A stretch of 64,000 bases of DNA from Gemmatimonadota bacterium (GTDB lineage Bacteria; Gemmatimonadota; Gemmatimonadetes; Gemmatimonadales; Gemmatimonadaceae): NCBI GenBank assembly GCA_016714015.1, contig JADJNZ010000005.1, forward strand, positions 310,001 through 374,000. Reading direction: 5' to 3'. The notes below the pieces were generated by a model. That model did not search any database and was not told where the DNA came from. It worked only from the letters and a program-made list of their open reading frames with translations. How positions within the stretch are numbered: position 1 is the stretch's first letter; every line of letters begins with the position of its first letter. Positions 61,477 to 64,000 of this stretch are shown piece by piece. The translations under genes and the position numbers were made by a program.

Positions 61477-62490
61477 TCAGGGGATGCGCGCGAGATCCAG
61501 CGGTCCGCTCTGCTGGAGGCGCACCGCATAGCCCATGTCGAACAGTCGCCCCAGGGTGGTCCGTCCGATCACCGCCGCATTGGTCCCCGTCTCGCCGTCC
61601 ATGATGTCCCCCCGCAAGCCGATCCAGTGTGCCCGCTGATCGTACGAGAGGACGCCGTTTCGCCCGTGGTCGTGGCGGAATCCGATGAGCATGGCCGGAC
61701 TTGCGAGCTGACCACCCGGGGGGACGGTCAGGTCGGCCACCAGCCCGAGCGCATGCCCGAACTCGTGCAGGAAGATCCGGTCCCACCAGGCGTCGTCGAT
61801 GACGGCGTTCACCGGGTCGGTGCTCACGAGGATGAATGAGAGTGCGGGGATGCCGACGGCGCGCCGGACGCACACGCTGGAGCCCGCGGCCACGGACATC
61901 GGTGACGTCATGATGAGGACGCGCAGGCGTCGCGCCTCGTCGCGGATGTCGGTCGGCCACGTCACGCCAGAGCCGCACGTGCCGCCCGGAACGTCGAGCG
62001 AAACGGTCGTGAGCGAGTCGTGCAGGAGCTCTGCCCAACGCCGCGCCGCGCGTCGAGCGTTGCGACGGCGCGCTTCAGGGACGCTGGGTGCGAACTCGAG
62101 GTCGAACACCTCCGCCGGCGCCGTCTCGAGCGCCCGGTGCACCCAGACCGAGTCGGCGAAGGAGTCGGTGCGCGCGACGATGCGGGCGTATCCCTCGCCG
62201 GTGGATCGCACCTGACCCAGCGCGTCGACGGTCGCGACCTCGGGATCGGAGCTTGCGAACGCCGCGCCCGCGATCGTGGTGCGGCTGCCGTCGGTCGGAT
62301 CGATCCGAACGAACGTGAACCGCGCCGAGTCGCCGGCGGCGAGCCGCACGATGCCACGGGGTTCCAGTTGCCCGTACGGCAGCGGCGGCGAAGGCGCGTC
62401 GAGTCTCGTCGGCGCGTCGCACGCCACGAGCAGGATCACGGTCGTCGCGAGACCGATACGGACGGGCGAGGATCCCGACGCAGCGCGCAT
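61477..62490 (-). CDS. Metzincin-like metalloprotease lipoprotein with BIG2-like domain
   Basis: 337 aa. Lipobox LVAC (Cys24 in VILLVACDAP), then a BIG2-type immunoglobulin domain (residues ~45-125; DSARFTFVRIDPTDGS, AFASSDPEVATVDALGQV) and a protease domain with H242-E-F-G-H246-A-L-G-L-V-A-D253. This is the HExxHxxGxxD form of the metzincin zinc site, and a Met-turn candidate (GDIMDGE) follows 60 residues on. It is anchored outside the cell and likely cuts protein. No operon partner: 104 bases separate it from the aminotransferase gene and 100 from the CoA-transferase gene. Confidence 0.8.
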   Translation of the reverse strand: MRAASGSSPVRIGLATTVILLVACDAPTRLDAPSPPLPYGQLEPRGIVRLAAGDSARFTFVRIDPTDGSRTTIAGAAFASSDPEVATVDALGQVRSTGEGYARIVARTDSFADSVWVHRALETAPAEVFDLEFAPSVPEARRRNARRAARRWAELLHDSLTTVSLDVPGGTCGSGVTWPTDIRDEARRLRVLIMTSPMSVAAGSSVCVRRAVGIPALSFILVSTDPVNAVIDDAWWDRIFLHEFGHALGLVADLTVPPGGQLASPAMLIGFRHDHGRNGVLSYDQRAHWIGLRGDIMDGETGTNAAVIGRTTLGRLFDMGYAVRLQQSGPLDLARIP

Positions 62491-62590
62491 CGCGTACGGT
62501 ATGACCGCTCGCGCTCGGCGCGTGCGGGCGCCGGGCCGACCAGCACAGGGCGCGGGACGAACCGTCCTTCGGTCGGATCCGTCGATCGCG

Positions 62591-63328
62591 TCAGAGCGTC
62601 AGTCGCACCGACACCGCGTGCGCGGCCTTCGTGCGCGCCTGCAGGTCCCGCAGCACGCGCAGTTCCTCGTCGGTCGGCCGCGCGATCGTCCCCACCGCCG
62701 CCGCCGCTCGCAGCGGCCACCCGCACGCCGCCCGCGCCTGCTCCACCGTCGTCCCTTCATAGGTCGCGGTCACCACCAGCTCGCCCGACGCGGCCTCCGG
62801 CTCCATCACGCACAGGTCGGTGATGAGCGCCCGCGTCCGGCCCTTGCTCGTCCTGAAGTCCAGCCGCTCGACGAACGTCCGCGCCGACTGCTTCATCACG
62901 ACGTACACCGACTTCGCATGCGCCGCGATCTCCGGAGCGCCACCCGATCCCGGCAGGCGGACCGTCGGCGCATCGTACGACCCGATGACGGTGCTGTTGA
63001 GGTCGCCGAAGCGATCGACCTGCGCCGCGCCGAGGAAGCCGACGTCCACGCGCCCGCGCTGCAGGTAGTGCGTGAAGATCTCGGGCAACGGGATCACGCT
63101 CCGCGCCGTCTCGGCGAGCTCGCCGTCGCCGATGGAGAGCGGCAGCACCGTCGGCCGCGTCCCCACGGTGCCGCTCTCGTAGATGAGCACGAGGTCCGGC
63201 GCGTGCGTGAGGCGCGCGAGGTTGCACGCCGCGCTCGGCAGGCCGATCCCCACGAAGCAGACGGCCCCGTTCCCGAGCCGCCGCGCGGCGGCGATGGTCA
63301 TCATCTCGTCGGGCGTGTAGGCGCTCAT
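62591..63328 (-). CDS. CoA-transferase beta subunit (family I, glutaconate/3-oxoacid type)
   Basis: 245 aa. Begins YTPDEMMTIAAARRL and has CFVGIGLPSAACNLARLTHAP, the usual opening of family-I beta subunits. LVLIYESGTVGTRP places Glu51 where the catalytic glutamate of the (S)ENG motif lies. GFLGAAQVDRFGDLNSTVIG and LPGSGGAPEIAAHA complete the pattern. It transfers CoA from a donor to an organic acid with the alpha subunit. The start overlaps the alpha-subunit stop (ATGA). The acid cannot be fixed; glutaconate, 3-oxoadipate and steroid-ring (IpdB) types are close relatives. Confidence 0.9.
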   Translation of the reverse strand: MSAYTPDEMMTIAAARRLGNGAVCFVGIGLPSAACNLARLTHAPDLVLIYESGTVGTRPTVLPLSIGDGELAETARSVIPLPEIFTHYLQRGRVDVGFLGAAQVDRFGDLNSTVIGSYDAPTVRLPGSGGAPEIAAHAKSVYVVMKQSARTFVERLDFRTSKGRTRALITDLCVMEPEAASGELVVTATYEGTTVEQARAACGWPLRAAAAVGTIARPTDEELRVLRDLQARTKAAHAVSVRLTL

Positions 63329-64000
63329 CCCGCCACCCCCACGCTCCGCAGGAACTCGGCATGCGTCGCCGTGCCCAGCACGTGTCGCGTCATCCAGGCG
63401 GTGAAGGTGTCGCGCGACCGCGCGATCTCGTCCCACGCCTGGTAGAAGGCGTTGTCCCGCGCGTAGTGCCCGAGCGCATACGACGGATACGCCCCGCCGC
63501 GGACCTCGGCCACCGCGGCCACCTGCCAGCCGGGGATCACGAACGCGTTCATCGGCGCGTCGAGCGTCTCCACCACTCGCTCGACCGTGACGACGAGCGT
63601 GCGCGCCGCCATCGCCGCCTCGCGGCTCGCGCCGACGATCCCGCGGAGCAGCACGTTCCCCTCGCGGTCCGCTGCCTGCGCATGGAGGATCGTCACGTCG
63701 GGCGTGAGCGCGGGGAGCGCCGTGAGCACCTCGCCGGTGAAGGGGCAGGTGACCGACTTGATGTGCGTCGCGTTGGCCGCCGGGAGGTCGGTGCCGGTGT
63801 AGCCGCGCAGCGTGCCGAACGGCAGGCCGGCCGCGCCGGCGCTGTAGCGCACCGCCATCCCGGCATGGCTGTGCTCGTCGATCGCGAGCGCGTGTGGCCA
63901 CGCGTGCTCGATCGCATCACGCAGGCGATGCAGCGACCCGACGCCGGGATTCCCGCCCCACGAGAAGGTCAGCGCCTTCGCGCATCCCATGCCGATCATC
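63325..64000 (-). CDS. CoA-transferase alpha subunit (5' partial)
   Basis: The frame is open to the window edge; about 225 C-terminal residues are seen and the N-terminal ~60-70 with the usual GMTIGIGGWG-type loop are outside. Present are RLRDAIEHAWPHALAIDEHSHAGMA, AGLPFGTLRGYTGTDLP, DVTILHAQAADREGNVLLRG and AFVIPGWQVAAVAEVRGGAYPSYALG, typical of glutaconate-CoA-transferase-like alpha subunits. The internal ATG at 63999 is not a true start. Forms one transcript with the beta subunit. Confidence 0.9.
   Translation of the reverse strand, partial: MIGMGCAKALTFSWGGNPGVGSLHRLRDAIEHAWPHALAIDEHSHAGMAVRYSAGAAGLPFGTLRGYTGTDLPAANATHIKSVTCPFTGEVLTALPALTPDVTILHAQAADREGNVLLRGIVGASREAAMAARTLVVTVERVVETLDAPMNAFVIPGWQVAAVAEVRGGAYPSYALGHYARDNAFYQAWDEIARSRDTFTAWMTRHVLGTATHAEFLRSVGVAG

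Overview
This is a GC-rich (about 70 %) bacterial window, densely coded on both strands, with no rRNA, tRNA or phage genes seen. TonB-dependent receptors with carboxypeptidase-like N-termini, many secreted metallopeptidases, tandem periplasmic amidohydrolases, a VPS10/BNR-repeat protein, DUF1080 and DUF3472 proteins and many lipoproteins suggest a heterotrophic Gram-negative soil or sediment bacterium. The mix fits Gemmatimonadota best. That is a judgement from gene content, since no marker gene is present.

Layout. 1-5136: a TonB receptor (5' end outside the window), its terminator, a lipoprotein and an outer-membrane barrel protein. 5203-9607: gamma-glutamyltransferase, succinate-semialdehyde-type dehydrogenase and a gluzincin-like lipoprotein. 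9608-12214: an accessory patch of lower GC, holding an IS30-type transposase relic, a RidA gene, a 21-bp minisatellite, and an IS256-family element inserted in that repeat tract with target duplication; its transposase lost the catalytic Glu codon by a 1-base deletion. 12215-15278: MacB/LolCDE-like ABC system. 15422-17851: secreted DUF1579-like protein, LytS-type kinase and LytTR regulator. 17920-21893: DUF1080 protein, KirBac channel and second TonB receptor. 21952-27374: two paralogous 217-aa membrane proteins resembling the Pycsar effector TM family, on either side of an ABC exporter, then a methyltransferase-arylsulfotransferase fusion.

27455-29381 holds a BIG2/SH3 surface lipoprotein whose leader contains a clear class-I c-di-GMP aptamer and a hairpin that buries its Shine-Dalgarno sequence. 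29382-33826: two amidohydrolases. 33863-38981 (minus): VPS10-like protein with two partners. 39027-40904: zinc-ribbon membrane protein and M50 protease. 40901-48337: CocE hydrolase, PSMA-like M28 peptidase, histidine kinase/receiver pair and a second M28 peptidase. 48424-55645: Baeyer-Villiger-type monooxygenase, dimethylglycine-dehydrogenase-like enzyme, pilin-like protein, TMEM175 channel and a trimethylamine/histamine-dehydrogenase-like flavoprotein. 55716-64000: DUF3472 protein, third M28 peptidase, amino-acid permease with class III aminotransferase, metzincin lipoprotein and a two-subunit CoA-transferase cut by the window end.

Taken together the genes describe peptide and amine scavenging. 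Exported peptidases and GGT release amino acids, the permease, aminotransferase, dehydrogenases and CoA-transferase would feed them to central metabolism, and TonB receptors import larger ligands. The least ordinary parts are the riboswitch locus, the PycTM-like/ABC cluster with the fusion enzyme, the mobile patch, and the methylated-amine-type dehydrogenase with an altered substrate pocket.
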